From assembly GCA_025210775.1 (NCBI GenBank), contig JAOARB010000004.1, positions 18,457 to 82,456 on the forward strand: a stretch of 64,000 nucleotides of DNA. The letters are read 5' to 3'. Each line of letters begins with the position of its first letter. The first letter of the stretch is position 1. Under the pieces are notes generated by a model. That model saw only the letters and a program-made list of their open reading frames with translations, had not been told where the DNA came from and made no database searches. Source of the stretch: Prolixibacteraceae bacterium (GTDB lineage: Bacteria > Bacteroidota > Bacteroidia > Bacteroidales > Prolixibacteraceae). This document shows positions 27,659 to 36,612 of this stretch, one piece after another. Made by a program: the position numbers and the translations under genes.

Positions 27659-28742
27659 TAGATTCTTTGATTTTTTTGATTAAGAAATGTAAGGATGCAA
27701 TAATTTCTTCTTGCGATGCACCTTGATTGATTGCAAATTCGCCAACTTCTGAAAGAAGGGTAAAGTTTATCTTCTTTCCGTCATTTTTCTTGTCTTTTGC
27801 AATCCAACGTAGTAGTTGTTCAAAGTGACTGTCGTCGATTTCTACTGGTGGCTTCCCAAATATATTAATGATTTGTGTACTATACTCTTCAACGACATCA
27901 AGGGATAATCCAAATTTAATGTTTGAGAGATATAGTTCTGAAATGATTCCCCATGCTACAGCATAGCCATGTTGAGGATGGGAGTGATGTGCTATAAACA
28001 AACTCTCTAGGGCGTGTCCAATGGTATGTCCGAAATTGAGAGCTTTACGTATCCCTTTCTCATTAGGGTCGATATGAACAAAGTGATCTTTTATCTCTAT
28101 GGAACGACGGATAAGTCCTGCTAGCTCTTCTTGGTTGGTCTGTTCTATCTTTTGGTTTAGAAGAACATTAAGATGTGATTTATCAAAGATAAAACCATGT
28201 TTTATCATCTCACCATATCCTGAAATTAGATGCTCTTTCTCTAATGTTTTAAGAAATATAGGATCAATAATCACCAAATTAGGTTGTCTGATCACTCCAA
28301 TCTCATTCTTTAAACCATTGTAGTTGAAGCCAGTTTTTCCTCCTACCGAAGCATCTACTTGTGAAAGTAATGTGGTTGGAATATTCACAAAATCCATTCC
28401 TCTTTTGAAGGTTGAAGCTGCAAATCCTCCAATATCCGTTAGAAGTCCACCTCCAATTTGGATAACCAAGGATTTACGATCAGCACCGTTTTCTCCTAGG
28501 AAATTCCACATCTCAACAACTGTAGATAATGCTTTATTGTCTTCTCCTGGTTGCATCTCAAAGAAGGATATCGAATGATCTTTAAAGAGGTCCGATAAGA
28601 TTGGTAAACAAAAGTTAGTTGTATTTATATCTGTAAATACAAAAATTGACCTATTTTCGTACTGTTTTAACAACTTGTTTACTTCATCGACGATATGATT
28701 CGTGATGATTACGTTGGAATGTAATTTTGCCTCTTTTGTCAT
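27648..28742 (-). CDS. aroB: 3-dehydroquinate synthase
   Basis: A 364-residue NAD- and Zn-dependent enzyme making 3-dehydroquinate from DAHP. Motifs: QIGGGLLTDIGGFAASTFKRG (NAD binding), NIPTTLLSQVDASVGGKTG, SGYGEMIKHG, and the metal ligands in LNFGHTIGHALE and HGYAVAWG. The protein is full length. First gene of an aroB-aroA-tadA transcript; the 28899 gene is divergent. Confidence 0.95.
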   Translation of the reverse strand: MTKEAKLHSNVIITNHIVDEVNKLLKQYENRSIFVFTDINTTNFCLPILSDLFKDHSISFFEMQPGEDNKALSTVVEMWNFLGENGADRKSLVIQIGGGLLTDIGGFAASTFKRGMDFVNIPTTLLSQVDASVGGKTGFNYNGLKNEIGVIRQPNLVIIDPIFLKTLEKEHLISGYGEMIKHGFIFDKSHLNVLLNQKIEQTNQEELAGLIRRSIEIKDHFVHIDPNEKGIRKALNFGHTIGHALESLFIAHHSHPQHGYAVAWGIISELYLSNIKFGLSLDVVEEYSTQIINIFGKPPVEIDDSHFEQLLRWIAKDKKNDGKKINFTLLSEVGEFAINQGASQEEIIASLHFLIKKIKESNEI

Positions 28743-28897
28743 CTTTGTTCGATAAAATTAATGTGTCCTACAAAATTAATACATTTCATAACGTTTTGAT
28801 AGCGTATTGGGGTAATAAGGCGTTAATTTATTCGAAAAAAACAGGAATAAGTAACATGGGTTTGAGTATCTTAAGCTTGTCATATAACTATTGAAGA

Positions 28898-29338
28898 ATG
28901 AAACTATCAAATAAAAAAACACATAAGTCAATTTATGGCCTTTTTAAAGGAACTTTATTGGTATATTTATTGATAACCGTAATGCTACTTTTCTTTCATC
29001 AGTATCGTTATATGCTATGGATCCTCTTTTTCTTTGTTACGGATCTGTTTCTATTCTTCTATATGGAACCAGAACAAATCGATCTTTCTATTGGAGACGA
29101 AGGTGTGTCAGTAGTGCATAAAGAGTGTTTTCGTTCTCAGAAACGGGATTATTTCTTAGAGAACCAGAGTGTCACTGAGCTATTCATAAAAAATAAATTA
29201 TTTGGAATAAAAACACTGTTGTGGTTTAAATTGGAAGGGAGTGAGGATTATTACTATATCAATCTTTCTTTCTTTGATCCTCTTCAACGAGATAAAGTAC
29301 TTGAGTTATTTTTAGTTCAATTGGTAAGACACAAATAA
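28898..29338 (+). CDS. Small membrane protein of unknown function
   Basis: A 146-residue protein. Two hydrophobic segments (about residues 15-33 and 39-55) are followed by a soluble domain with alternating beta-like strands (IDLSIGDEGVSVVHKECF; LLWFKLEGSEDYYYINLSFF). The layout resembles a small membrane-anchored PH-like domain, but I recognise no family. It ends 8 bp before the ATG of the HAD hydrolase gene, so the two are likely co-transcribed. Confidence 0.75.
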   Translation: MKLSNKKTHKSIYGLFKGTLLVYLLITVMLLFFHQYRYMLWILFFFVTDLFLFFYMEPEQIDLSIGDEGVSVVHKECFRSQKRDYFLENQSVTELFIKNKLFGIKTLLWFKLEGSEDYYYINLSFFDPLQRDKVLELFLVQLVRHK

Positions 29339-29346
29339 GAGTGAAA

Positions 29347-30048
29347 ATGCAGAATAAAATAAAAACACTTCTAATTGATTTAGATCACACGCTTTGGGAT
29401 TTCGAAACAAACTCTAAGATTGCTTTAAAAGAGGCATTGTCGATGTTGGATTTGTTAGACCAAATAGAGGATTATGACTATTTCTTTGATGTCTACGAAG
29501 AGATAAATACAAGTTATTGGGCGAAATATCGAAAAAGAGAGATTGATAGAGATAAGTTGATTATCGGGCGTTTCGAAGATACTTTTGAGAAAGTATTACC
29601 AAACGCTAGAGGTTGTGGACTGCGTTTAAATGATGTTTACCTTGAGTGTATGCCTCGTCAATCGAAACTCCTTCCTGGCGCACTTGATTTTCTTAAATAT
29701 GCCAGTAAGAAATACAAGATAGTGTTGGTCACTAATGGTTTTAGAAAAGTTCAGTGGCAAAAAATATATACAAGTAAGATTGATCAATATGTTGACCATA
29801 TGGTGGTCTCTGAAGATGTAGGTGTTCCAAAGCCTTCTCCTAAGATATTTCAATATGCCTTATCTTGTGCAAACGCCAAAAGAACTGAAGCGATAATGAT
29901 CGGGGACTCTTTTGAAGCTGATGTAATGGGAGCCATTGCGATGAAGATTCCTACAATATATTTTGCGAAGCAAACCAAAGAGTCTTTCGAAAGTGATTAT
30001 CTCCTAACAACGACTGTCGATTGGGATGCTATTCGTAACCTTTTATAA
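29347..30048 (+). CDS. YjjG-type HAD hydrolase (noncanonical pyrimidine nucleotidase)
   Basis: The ATG at 29347 gives 233 residues; the GTG at 29341 is a less likely start. HAD motif I is LIDLDHTLWDFE (nucleophile Asp), motif II is LVTNG, and motif III/IV is GVPKPSPKIF plus MIGDSFEADVMGA. The HTLWDFETNS form is that of YjjG, a housecleaning 5'-nucleotidase for noncanonical pyrimidine nucleotides. HAD substrate calls by sequence are only approximate. Confidence 0.85.
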   Translation: MQNKIKTLLIDLDHTLWDFETNSKIALKEALSMLDLLDQIEDYDYFFDVYEEINTSYWAKYRKREIDRDKLIIGRFEDTFEKVLPNARGCGLRLNDVYLECMPRQSKLLPGALDFLKYASKKYKIVLVTNGFRKVQWQKIYTSKIDQYVDHMVVSEDVGVPKPSPKIFQYALSCANAKRTEAIMIGDSFEADVMGAIAMKIPTIYFAKQTKESFESDYLLTTTVDWDAIRNLL

Positions 30049-30061
30049 TGGAATGATCTAT

Positions 30062-30763
30062 CTAGAGGTCACGAAACATGATGGAAGAGATATCTGGATC
30101 CGCTTTTTTTAATGCTTTCTGTATCTCATCATATGCTGTATTATTCTTTATGTGAACAATCAATTCATAGGTGATCTTCCTATTCGCATAATCCGATTCA
30201 ATATTATGTGATCGGATTTTTGTGTTCTTATCTTTAAGTATCCTCTCTATCGTATTTAGGTTATAATGTTGCGATGGAGTCTTTATGGTAATCGTTTTTA
30301 GAGAAGAGGGAGAAAGAAAATATTTCTCTATAAGATTAAAGAAAAACAGTATAAAAATAACTAGTGCTGTACTTATAAGTGCAATAAAGCACATCCCACT
30401 ACCAGCAGCAAGACCTATCGCTCCTGTTGCCCATATCGTAGCAGCAGTTGTCAACCCTCTTATATTGGCACCCATCTTTATGATGGCTCCTGCTCCTACA
30501 AAACCAATACCTGTTACTACTTGTGCTGCAATTCTTGTGGGATCCAGATTGTATATGCCATAATAATGTTGAGGTATAAAGATCGATATTAGCATTAGTA
30601 GTGTAGATCCGACACAAATCAAGGTGTGGGTTCTTAGGCCGGCCGGCTGTCTTTGCGTTTCTCTCTCGATACCAATAACTAATCCTAAAAACATGGAGAT
30701 AATAATCCTAAAGATCATATCTTGTGTTGTGAGTTCTGTTGTTATTGAAAACAATTTATCCAT
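30062..30763 (-). CDS. MgtC/SapB family membrane protein
   Basis: A 233-residue protein. The N-terminal MgtC domain has four to five TM helices with the family signature FLGLVIGIERETQRQPAGLRTH and IGFVGAGAI, plus RGLTTAATIWATGAIGLAAG. A cytosolic C-terminal domain of about 85 residues follows. MgtC proteins bind F1Fo-ATP synthase in Salmonella and are linked to growth at low Mg; the role in Bacteroidota is not known. Converges on the HAD hydrolase gene, 13 bp apart. Confidence 0.9.
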   Translation of the reverse strand: MDKLFSITTELTTQDMIFRIIISMFLGLVIGIERETQRQPAGLRTHTLICVGSTLLMLISIFIPQHYYGIYNLDPTRIAAQVVTGIGFVGAGAIIKMGANIRGLTTAATIWATGAIGLAAGSGMCFIALISTALVIFILFFFNLIEKYFLSPSSLKTITIKTPSQHYNLNTIERILKDKNTKIRSHNIESDYANRKITYELIVHIKNNTAYDEIQKALKKADPDISSIMFRDL

Positions 30764-31209
30764 ATTATATCTCTTCTTATCCTACTTTTACAGTACAATT
30801 AGATCTTTATTTTGTTCTAAAATAGAGGATTATTGTTTTTTTATGTTTCATCTGTACTTTTCAGCTTATCTGATTGCGTACAATATTATACTTTCTTTAA
30901 TTTGCACATAATTATTATATGTTATATAAAGTAAAAAAGTGTATTGTCTGTCCGCATCATGTGTCCTATTCGTCCATTAAATAGGTGATATATATAATCA
31001 AATCATCATTTGTATACATTTGACAGTAACATTCATTGTTGCTTTGATTTATGTAAGTGTTAGGCTTTTTTGAAATGTTTAAGTGGTTGATTATTCACTA
31101 CTTAATTTACAATCAAATAACCCCAAGCTATTAATGATATTTTGCATGTCACTGTTTACAATGGACTGAATTTAAGACACAACGATTCTCTAACTTTTTA
31201 TAATGGGAT
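30764..31209. other. Long non-coding region upstream of the SusC gene
   Basis: About 450 bp, AT-rich. I find no gene, no sigma/anti-sigma pair and no tRNA. It separates the divergent mgtC-like gene from the SusC gene and must hold both promoters, neither of which I can place. Confidence 0.5.
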
Positions 31210-31246
31210 AACATCTATTTGAATTATCTATTTCGATAAAGATGTT
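31210..31246 (+). promoter_or_regulatory. Stem-loop in the SusC leader
   Basis: AACATCT and AGATGTT form an outer stem. TTATC and GATAA continue it directly on the right side, with a 7-nt bulge (ATTTGAA) on the left. It ends 47 bp before the ATG and may be a leader regulatory hairpin. Confidence 0.4.
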
Positions 31247-31293
31247 AAAAAAGCGACAGAATCGAATTGTAGCAATCAAAACTAACGATAATT

Positions 31294-34200
31294 ATGAAAC
31301 AAGTTAATTCAGCTTGGCATCGTAAACTATTTACGTGTACGATGTGGCTATTACTATCTTTTATAGGAGGTAATGTAATGGCTCAACAGACAAAGGTCAG
31401 TGGTGTTGTTAATGACTCACAAGGAATGGCACTTCCAGGGGTGACTATTTTAGTCAAAGGTACTACCGTCGGAACGGTGACTGATTTTGATGGAAAATAT
31501 GCTCTAAACATCAAAGAGGTTAAAAACCCAATTTTACAGTTCTCTTTTGTTGGTTTCAAAACAGAAGAAGTAGTAGTGGGAGATAAGACTAAATTGGATA
31601 TTACATTAGTCGAGGATGCAATTTCTCTTAATGAGGTGGTTGCTGTAGGATATGGTGTAATGAAAAAAAGTGATGTTACTGGATCTACTGTTGGTGTAAA
31701 ATCTGACGATATCTTAAAAGCCAATACTTCTTCTGTAAACGAAGCTCTTCAGGGTAAAATGGCTGGTGTAACAGTATCTTCTAATAGTGGTGCTCCAGGT
31801 GGAGACATTAAGATTCGTATTCGTGGTGCTAACTCAATTAGTGGTAGCAATGCTCCTTTAGTAGTTATTGATGGATTTGTTGGAGGTTCATTAAAAGAAT
31901 TAAACCCTAACGATATCGAAAGTCTTGAAGTTCTTAAAGATGCTTCAGCAACTGCCATCTATGGTTCTCGTGGTGCCAATGGTGTGATTCTTGTTACTAC
32001 AAAATCAGGTAAAAAAGGTGAGTTCGTTGTGAATTATAACGGATATTACGGACAACAAAATATTGCAAATAAATTGGATGTTCTTGATGCCGCTACTTAT
32101 GCAGAGCAGGTGAATGCAAAACAAGCTGCTTTTGGTAAGAATCCAGCATATACAGATGCTCAAATTGCTGAATTCCGTCAAAATGGTGGACACAATTGGC
32201 AAGATGAGATTTATGTTGCTGCTCCAATGCAAAATCATAACGTATCTTTTGTGGGTGGAAGCGATAAAACTCGTTTTATGTTTTCAGGACAATACCTTGA
32301 TCAAGATGGTATTATGAAAAACTCAAACTATAATCGTTTTAACTATCGTTTGAACTTCGATACTGAGTTGAGTGACAAACTTAATTTGAAAGTAAATCTT
32401 AGTGGTTTTAAATCAAGTGAGAAAAAATATAACCTAAAGTGGCCAAATGGTACTCCTCCAACAGATGCTTTGGTATTTGAACCAACGCTTCCTATTTACG
32501 ATCAGAATGGAGACTATTCTACTTCTTCTTTCCCAACAGTAAACAATCCGATTGCTGATGTGAATGAGTTGAATAGAAATGCTACAAAGACCAATGCAAC
32601 GATCAATGCATCTCTATCTTATAAAATCTCTAACAAGTTAACATTGAATGTGTCTGGTGGATATTCAATGAACAACTCTAACAATTACGGTTTCGATAAT
32701 AAATATCTTTACAGTGGTAGAGGAACTGAAAAAGGATCTGTTTCAAACAACTATTCTAATACATGGCAAAATACCAATGCACTTTCTTATATCGACTCTT
32801 TCGGAGATCATAACTTGAATGTAACATTGGTAAATGAACAAACAGGATCTAAAGGGAATAACAACTCTTTTATGGCAAATGATTTCTTCTTAAACAGAGG
32901 TTATTATATGCTTGATCTTGCAACGCAATCTACTACTTATAAAACAGCTTTTACTAACCAATGGGCTTTGATGTCTTTCTTGGGTCGTGTAAACTATAGC
33001 TACAAAGGTAAATATCTATTTACTGGTTCGCTACGTGCAGATGGTTCTTCTAAATTTGCTAAAAACCACAAATGGGGATACTTCCCAAGTGCTTCTTTGG
33101 CTTGGAGAGTTTCAGAAGAAGGATTCCTAAAAGATTCAGAAGTTATTGATAATCTAAAACTTCGTGTAGGATATGGTACCACTGGTAGCCAGGCAACAGC
33201 ACCTTATCGTTCTGTTTCAGTTATGAAGCCTAGTGGAAACTACTCTTTGGATGGAGTAAATAAATATATCGGGTTGGCTGTAGCTTATCCTGATAGCCCT
33301 GAGCTTTCTTGGGAGACCACAGCACAATCTAACGTGGGTGCCGATCTTTCTGTTTTGGATGGAATGTTCAACTTAACTGTGGATTACTACTATAAGAAAA
33401 CTTCAGATCTTCTTCTTGAAGTGAATACTGCTTATATCTCTGGTTTCGGTAAGGAGATCAAAAATATCGGTTCTTTGGAAAACAAAGGATGGGATGTTTC
33501 TTTAGGTGTTAATCTTGGTAAAAAAGATTTTAGATATAACGGAACGCTTACTGCTACAAAAAATAATTCTAAAGTTCTTGAACTAAGTGGTGCTTCTGAA
33601 TTACCATTTATTGGTGCGTCAGGATTGGTTTCTAAAGTACAAGTAGGACAACCTATTGGCCAATTCTATGGTTTCCAATATGAAGGTGTATGGAAAACAG
33701 CTGAGGCAGAAAAAGCGGCTACTTTCGGAGCAAAACCAGGGGATCCAAAGTTTGCAGATGTAAATAAGGATGGAGCGATTAATGCTGAGGATAAAACCAT
33801 TATTGGTAACGCATCTGCAGAATGGAACTTTGGTTTCTCAAACAACTTTACTTATAAAAATTTAGATCTTTCATTGATGTTTACAGCTACATGTGGAAAT
33901 GATATTTTCAACTATGTGAAAGCTAAAACAATGGGACTTACCAATACAGATCCAGTGGATCCAGATATCTTAAACCGTTGGACTCCAGAAAATGAAAATA
34001 CTGATGTTGCTGCTTTTAGTAGTACTAGTAGACCTAAGGATCAAGCGTTGTCTTCTCAATTTATCGAAGATGGAACTTTCTTGAGACTTAAGAATATTAC
34101 ATTGGGTTATACATTCTCTGACAAATTTGTGAAGAACATGGGAATCTCTAAATTAAGATTCTATGGTTCTGTTCAAAACGTGTTTACTCTTACAAACTAC

Positions 34201-34314
34201 TCTGGTTATGATCCAGAAGTTAACAGTGGAGGTTCTGATATGTTGTTAGGTTATGATGTTGCTCCTTATCCAACTGCAAGAGTTTGGAATCTAGGTGTTA
34301 ACATTAGCTTCTAA
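31294..34314 (+). CDS. SusC-family TonB-linked outer-membrane transporter
   Basis: A 1006-residue outer-membrane receptor. Signal peptide ending near VMAQ, then a carboxypeptidase-regulatory-like domain (SGVVNDSQGMALPGVTILVK), a TonB box region, the SusC signature (VVAVGYGVMKKSDVTGS), a plug domain (VRIRIRGANSISGSN-like, about 170-250) and a C-terminal beta barrel to the final NISF. SusC proteins import oligosaccharides or peptides with a SusD lid. The paired SusD follows, but no glycoside hydrolase, lyase, peptidase or regulator is adjacent, so the substrate cannot be inferred. Confidence 0.95.
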   Translation: MKQVNSAWHRKLFTCTMWLLLSFIGGNVMAQQTKVSGVVNDSQGMALPGVTILVKGTTVGTVTDFDGKYALNIKEVKNPILQFSFVGFKTEEVVVGDKTKLDITLVEDAISLNEVVAVGYGVMKKSDVTGSTVGVKSDDILKANTSSVNEALQGKMAGVTVSSNSGAPGGDIKIRIRGANSISGSNAPLVVIDGFVGGSLKELNPNDIESLEVLKDASATAIYGSRGANGVILVTTKSGKKGEFVVNYNGYYGQQNIANKLDVLDAATYAEQVNAKQAAFGKNPAYTDAQIAEFRQNGGHNWQDEIYVAAPMQNHNVSFVGGSDKTRFMFSGQYLDQDGIMKNSNYNRFNYRLNFDTELSDKLNLKVNLSGFKSSEKKYNLKWPNGTPPTDALVFEPTLPIYDQNGDYSTSSFPTVNNPIADVNELNRNATKTNATINASLSYKISNKLTLNVSGGYSMNNSNNYGFDNKYLYSGRGTEKGSVSNNYSNTWQNTNALSYIDSFGDHNLNVTLVNEQTGSKGNNNSFMANDFFLNRGYYMLDLATQSTTYKTAFTNQWALMSFLGRVNYSYKGKYLFTGSLRADGSSKFAKNHKWGYFPSASLAWRVSEEGFLKDSEVIDNLKLRVGYGTTGSQATAPYRSVSVMKPSGNYSLDGVNKYIGLAVAYPDSPELSWETTAQSNVGADLSVLDGMFNLTVDYYYKKTSDLLLEVNTAYISGFGKEIKNIGSLENKGWDVSLGVNLGKKDFRYNGTLTATKNNSKVLELSGASELPFIGASGLVSKVQVGQPIGQFYGFQYEGVWKTAEAEKAATFGAKPGDPKFADVNKDGAINAEDKTIIGNASAEWNFGFSNNFTYKNLDLSLMFTATCGNDIFNYVKAKTMGLTNTDPVDPDILNRWTPENENTDVAAFSSTSRPKDQALSSQFIEDGTFLRLKNITLGYTFSDKFVKNMGISKLRFYGSVQNVFTLTNYSGYDPEVNSGGSDMLLGYDVAPYPTARVWNLGVNISF

Positions 34315-34351
34315 TGATATACGATATTTTATTGTTAGGTTGTTTTTAAAA

Positions 34352-35890
34352 ATGGAAGTAATGAAAAAAAATATATTCACATTAGCACTTGGAGCATGTC
34401 TTCTTGGTGCTTCCTTTAGTAGTTGTGATCTTTTAGAAGAAGATACATCGGTAATTATTGAAACTAACAGCTACTTTCAAACAGAAAATGAATTGATAGG
34501 AGCCATCACTCCTATCTATAATTATATGTTCAAAGACAACTCACGTTTCGGTGGAATTAGTGGACGTGGTTTCTCTTTAAATTGTGGTGACCCTGCTTTG
34601 ACATCTATTCGAGGTTTGAATAAGCAACGTATGTTGGAATTTGACGATTTCAATGTTTCTCCAAACAATGATGATATTGAGATGGTTTGGAAAGCAATGT
34701 ATCGTGCTATTGGTGCTGCCAATAATGTGATCAGCAAAGAAGCTCAGATCAATAAGATTCCAATGGAGGATGGCCAAAGAGCAGTATATATGGCAGAGGC
34801 TCACTTCTTGAGAGCTCTTGCTTACTATAATATCGTAAGTTATTGGGGAAAAGGTCCTATCGTTGAAAAACTTCTTACAGGCTCAGAGGCTGCACAGGTG
34901 AAAATGTCTACTGCGGAACAGGTATACGATTTTATTCTTAAAGATCTTGAAAAGACTACTGCTCTTCCTATAAAAAGTACAGATAGTGGTCGTGCCAATC
35001 TTGAAGCTGCTCGTATTCTAAAAGCATATGTTTATATGAACATGGCTGGTTATCCTTTAAATAAAGGTGTAGAGTACTACCAAAAAGCTGCCGATGTTGC
35101 TGCGGAAGTGGTTAATGATGCCAACTATTCTCTTTATGATGATTTTGCAGATCTTTGGAAATACGATCGTCGTTTAGATCAAAAAGAGCATATCTTCTGT
35201 TTCTATGGTAACTATACACTTCTAGGTCGTAACCTTGGTTCTTATGGTGGTAAAGGTCTTCGTGGAACTGAAGAAGGTGGATGGAAAGACTATATGGTAG
35301 AGACTGATTTCTACAATAGTTTCCCTCAAGATAACCGTAAAGCTGCAACTCTTTATGACGTAATCAAATATAATAAGGGAGGTAAACTTCTTCCTGTAGA
35401 TCAACAGAAACCATGTTTGGATGGAAAAGAAGGACACGTGTGGATTGGTAAATATCGTGACCTTGGTGGATCTCCTTGGAAAGATGTTACAACCAATACT
35501 ATCTACCCAATCTTCCGTTTTGCTGATGCTTTATTGATCTTGGCTGAAGCAGATAATATGGCTAATGGTGGTCCTACTGCGAGAGCTTATGATGCTCTTC
35601 GTCGTGTACAACATCGTGCTTATGATGGTTCTGCATCTGTAGCTAATATCCTTGCTGATGGTGCGGATCAAGATACTTTCGATAAAACGGTATTGAAAGA
35701 ACGTAAGTGGGAGTTTGCTTTTGAGAACAAAACGTGGATTACCATGGTACGTCGTCAATTGGTTAAAGAGTACAATAAAACTCACGGTAGTGAGGCTCCA
35801 GGATTCGATGCTTCATCTATTACTGAGGACGATTATTTCTTCCCAATTCCAGAGCATGAAACTTTGATTAATCCAAATTTGAAGAATTAA
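34352..35890 (+). CDS. SusD/RagB-family substrate-binding lipoprotein
   Basis: The chosen ATG at 34352 gives 512 residues with a lipoprotein signal (ACLLGASFSSC). An in-frame ATG at 34295 overlaps the SusC stop and is unlikely; 34361 is also possible. The SusD pattern is clear: helical TPR-rich core, the AEAHFLRALAYYNIVSYWG segment, RKWEFAFENKTWITMVR and a terminal FFPIPEHETLINPNL. SusD proteins sit on the cell surface as the lid of SusC. A strong terminator follows, closing a two-gene operon. Confidence 0.94.
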   Translation: MEVMKKNIFTLALGACLLGASFSSCDLLEEDTSVIIETNSYFQTENELIGAITPIYNYMFKDNSRFGGISGRGFSLNCGDPALTSIRGLNKQRMLEFDDFNVSPNNDDIEMVWKAMYRAIGAANNVISKEAQINKIPMEDGQRAVYMAEAHFLRALAYYNIVSYWGKGPIVEKLLTGSEAAQVKMSTAEQVYDFILKDLEKTTALPIKSTDSGRANLEAARILKAYVYMNMAGYPLNKGVEYYQKAADVAAEVVNDANYSLYDDFADLWKYDRRLDQKEHIFCFYGNYTLLGRNLGSYGGKGLRGTEEGGWKDYMVETDFYNSFPQDNRKAATLYDVIKYNKGGKLLPVDQQKPCLDGKEGHVWIGKYRDLGGSPWKDVTTNTIYPIFRFADALLILAEADNMANGGPTARAYDALRRVQHRAYDGSASVANILADGADQDTFDKTVLKERKWEFAFENKTWITMVRRQLVKEYNKTHGSEAPGFDASSITEDDYFFPIPEHETLINPNLKN

Positions 35891-35915
35891 TCTATTTGAA
35901 GAATTATATATTGAG

Positions 35916-35948
35916 AGGCTTCCCTTTATTGGGAAGCCTTTTTTTTTG
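35916..35948 (+). terminator. Rho-independent terminator of the SusC/SusD operon
   Basis: AGGCTTCCC, loop TTTATT, GGGAAGCCT, followed by a run of T. Confidence 0.95.
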
Positions 35949-36010
35949 ATTGTTTAGAGTATTCATAAGGACTTTATACACCTAATTATATCGATTGTTC
36001 ATGATTAGAT

Positions 36011-36030
36011 GAAAACCCTGAAGGTGTTTT
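36011..36030 (-). repeat. Degenerate copy of the TTCG-hairpin repeat
   Basis: GAAAACCCTGAAGGTGTTTT resembles the inverse-oriented core AAACCCCGAAGGGGTGACAT of the 10-kb cluster. It lies 47 bp upstream of the second 11-bp-phased array, so both repeat families occur together here too. Resemblance is short and could be chance. Confidence 0.4.
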
Positions 36031-36076
36031 TTTTATATAAAAAGTGTATTTCCTTAAAGGAAGATATAGGTCAAAT

Positions 36077-36178
36077 AGGGGGTTTGCCCATGGTTCCTCC
36101 ATGGTTCGTCCATGGTTTGTCCATCGATTTGGGGGTTTTCGATGGAGGAACCATGGAGCAACCATGGACAAACCATGA
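36077..36178. repeat. Palindromic array of 11-bp CCATGG units, copy 2
   Basis: CCATGG starts at 36088, 36099 and 36110, then CCATCG at 36121, all 11 bp apart. The centre CCATCGATTTGGGGGTTTTC is identical to copy 1. CGATGG (36140), CCATGG (36151, 36162) and CCATGA (36173) follow at 11-bp steps. The boundary unit AGGGGG at 36077 is also kept. Linkers are TTCCT, TTCGT and TTTGT on the left and AGGAA, AGCAA and ACAAA on the right. The arms therefore pair better here than in copy 1, with only the middle linker mismatched. Confidence 0.9.
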
Positions 36179-36334
36179 ATGAAGTACCTTTGAAACCTAT
36201 TTTTGACAGCACGGCATGAGGTGTTGAGTCTTCATGGTGTTCCTTGTTTCTCCGATAATGATTATGAAACTTTCCTTTATACAAGATGGAAGAAAGAGGT
36301 GTACCTCCGAATTTCTACAACTTTACACTTTTAT

Positions 36335-36368
36335 TTTGTTTTTTACCCTTGATAAAAATGTATCTTTG
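36335..36368 (+). promoter_or_regulatory. Promoter of the first cobalamin-riboswitch operon
   Basis: TTTG (36335-36338) and TATCTTTG (36361-36368) match the Bacteroidota -33/-7 elements with a slightly long 22-bp spacing. The riboswitch follows immediately. Confidence 0.55.
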
Positions 36369-36374
36369 AGCCGT

Positions 36375-36550
36375 TGTAAGGTTGTATTGCTCTTAATCAA
36401 GGGTAACTACTGAAAAGGGAATCTGGTGTGAATCCAGAACAGTCCTCGCTACTGTAATTCAATTAGAGGTGTTTTTTCTTCTTGCCACTCTATCTTATAG
36501 GGGAAGGCTTAAAGCACCGTTGAAAAGTCAGGAGACCTGCCTTCATAGGA
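36375..36550 (+). promoter_or_regulatory. Cobalamin riboswitch 1
   Basis: The conserved core is present: GGGAATCTGGTGTGAATCC followed by AGTCCTCGCTACTGTAA, then the variable arm, GGGGAAGGC, and the B12 box AGTCAGGAGACCTGCC (36526-36541). The aptamer lies directly upstream of the BtuF-like gene at 36613. In the family, adenosylcobalamin or related corrinoids bind the aptamer and switch off expression. Confidence 0.93.
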
Positions 36551-36612
36551 ATACAATATTGTCTGTTCGAGGCTAATGGAACAATATTAATATCAATATA
36601 TATTATTCAGAT

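Noticed and set aside
31294..35890. Complete polysaccharide utilisation locus
   Set aside because: Only the SusC/SusD pair is present. No carbohydrate-active enzyme, sulfatase, peptidase or dedicated regulator is adjacent.
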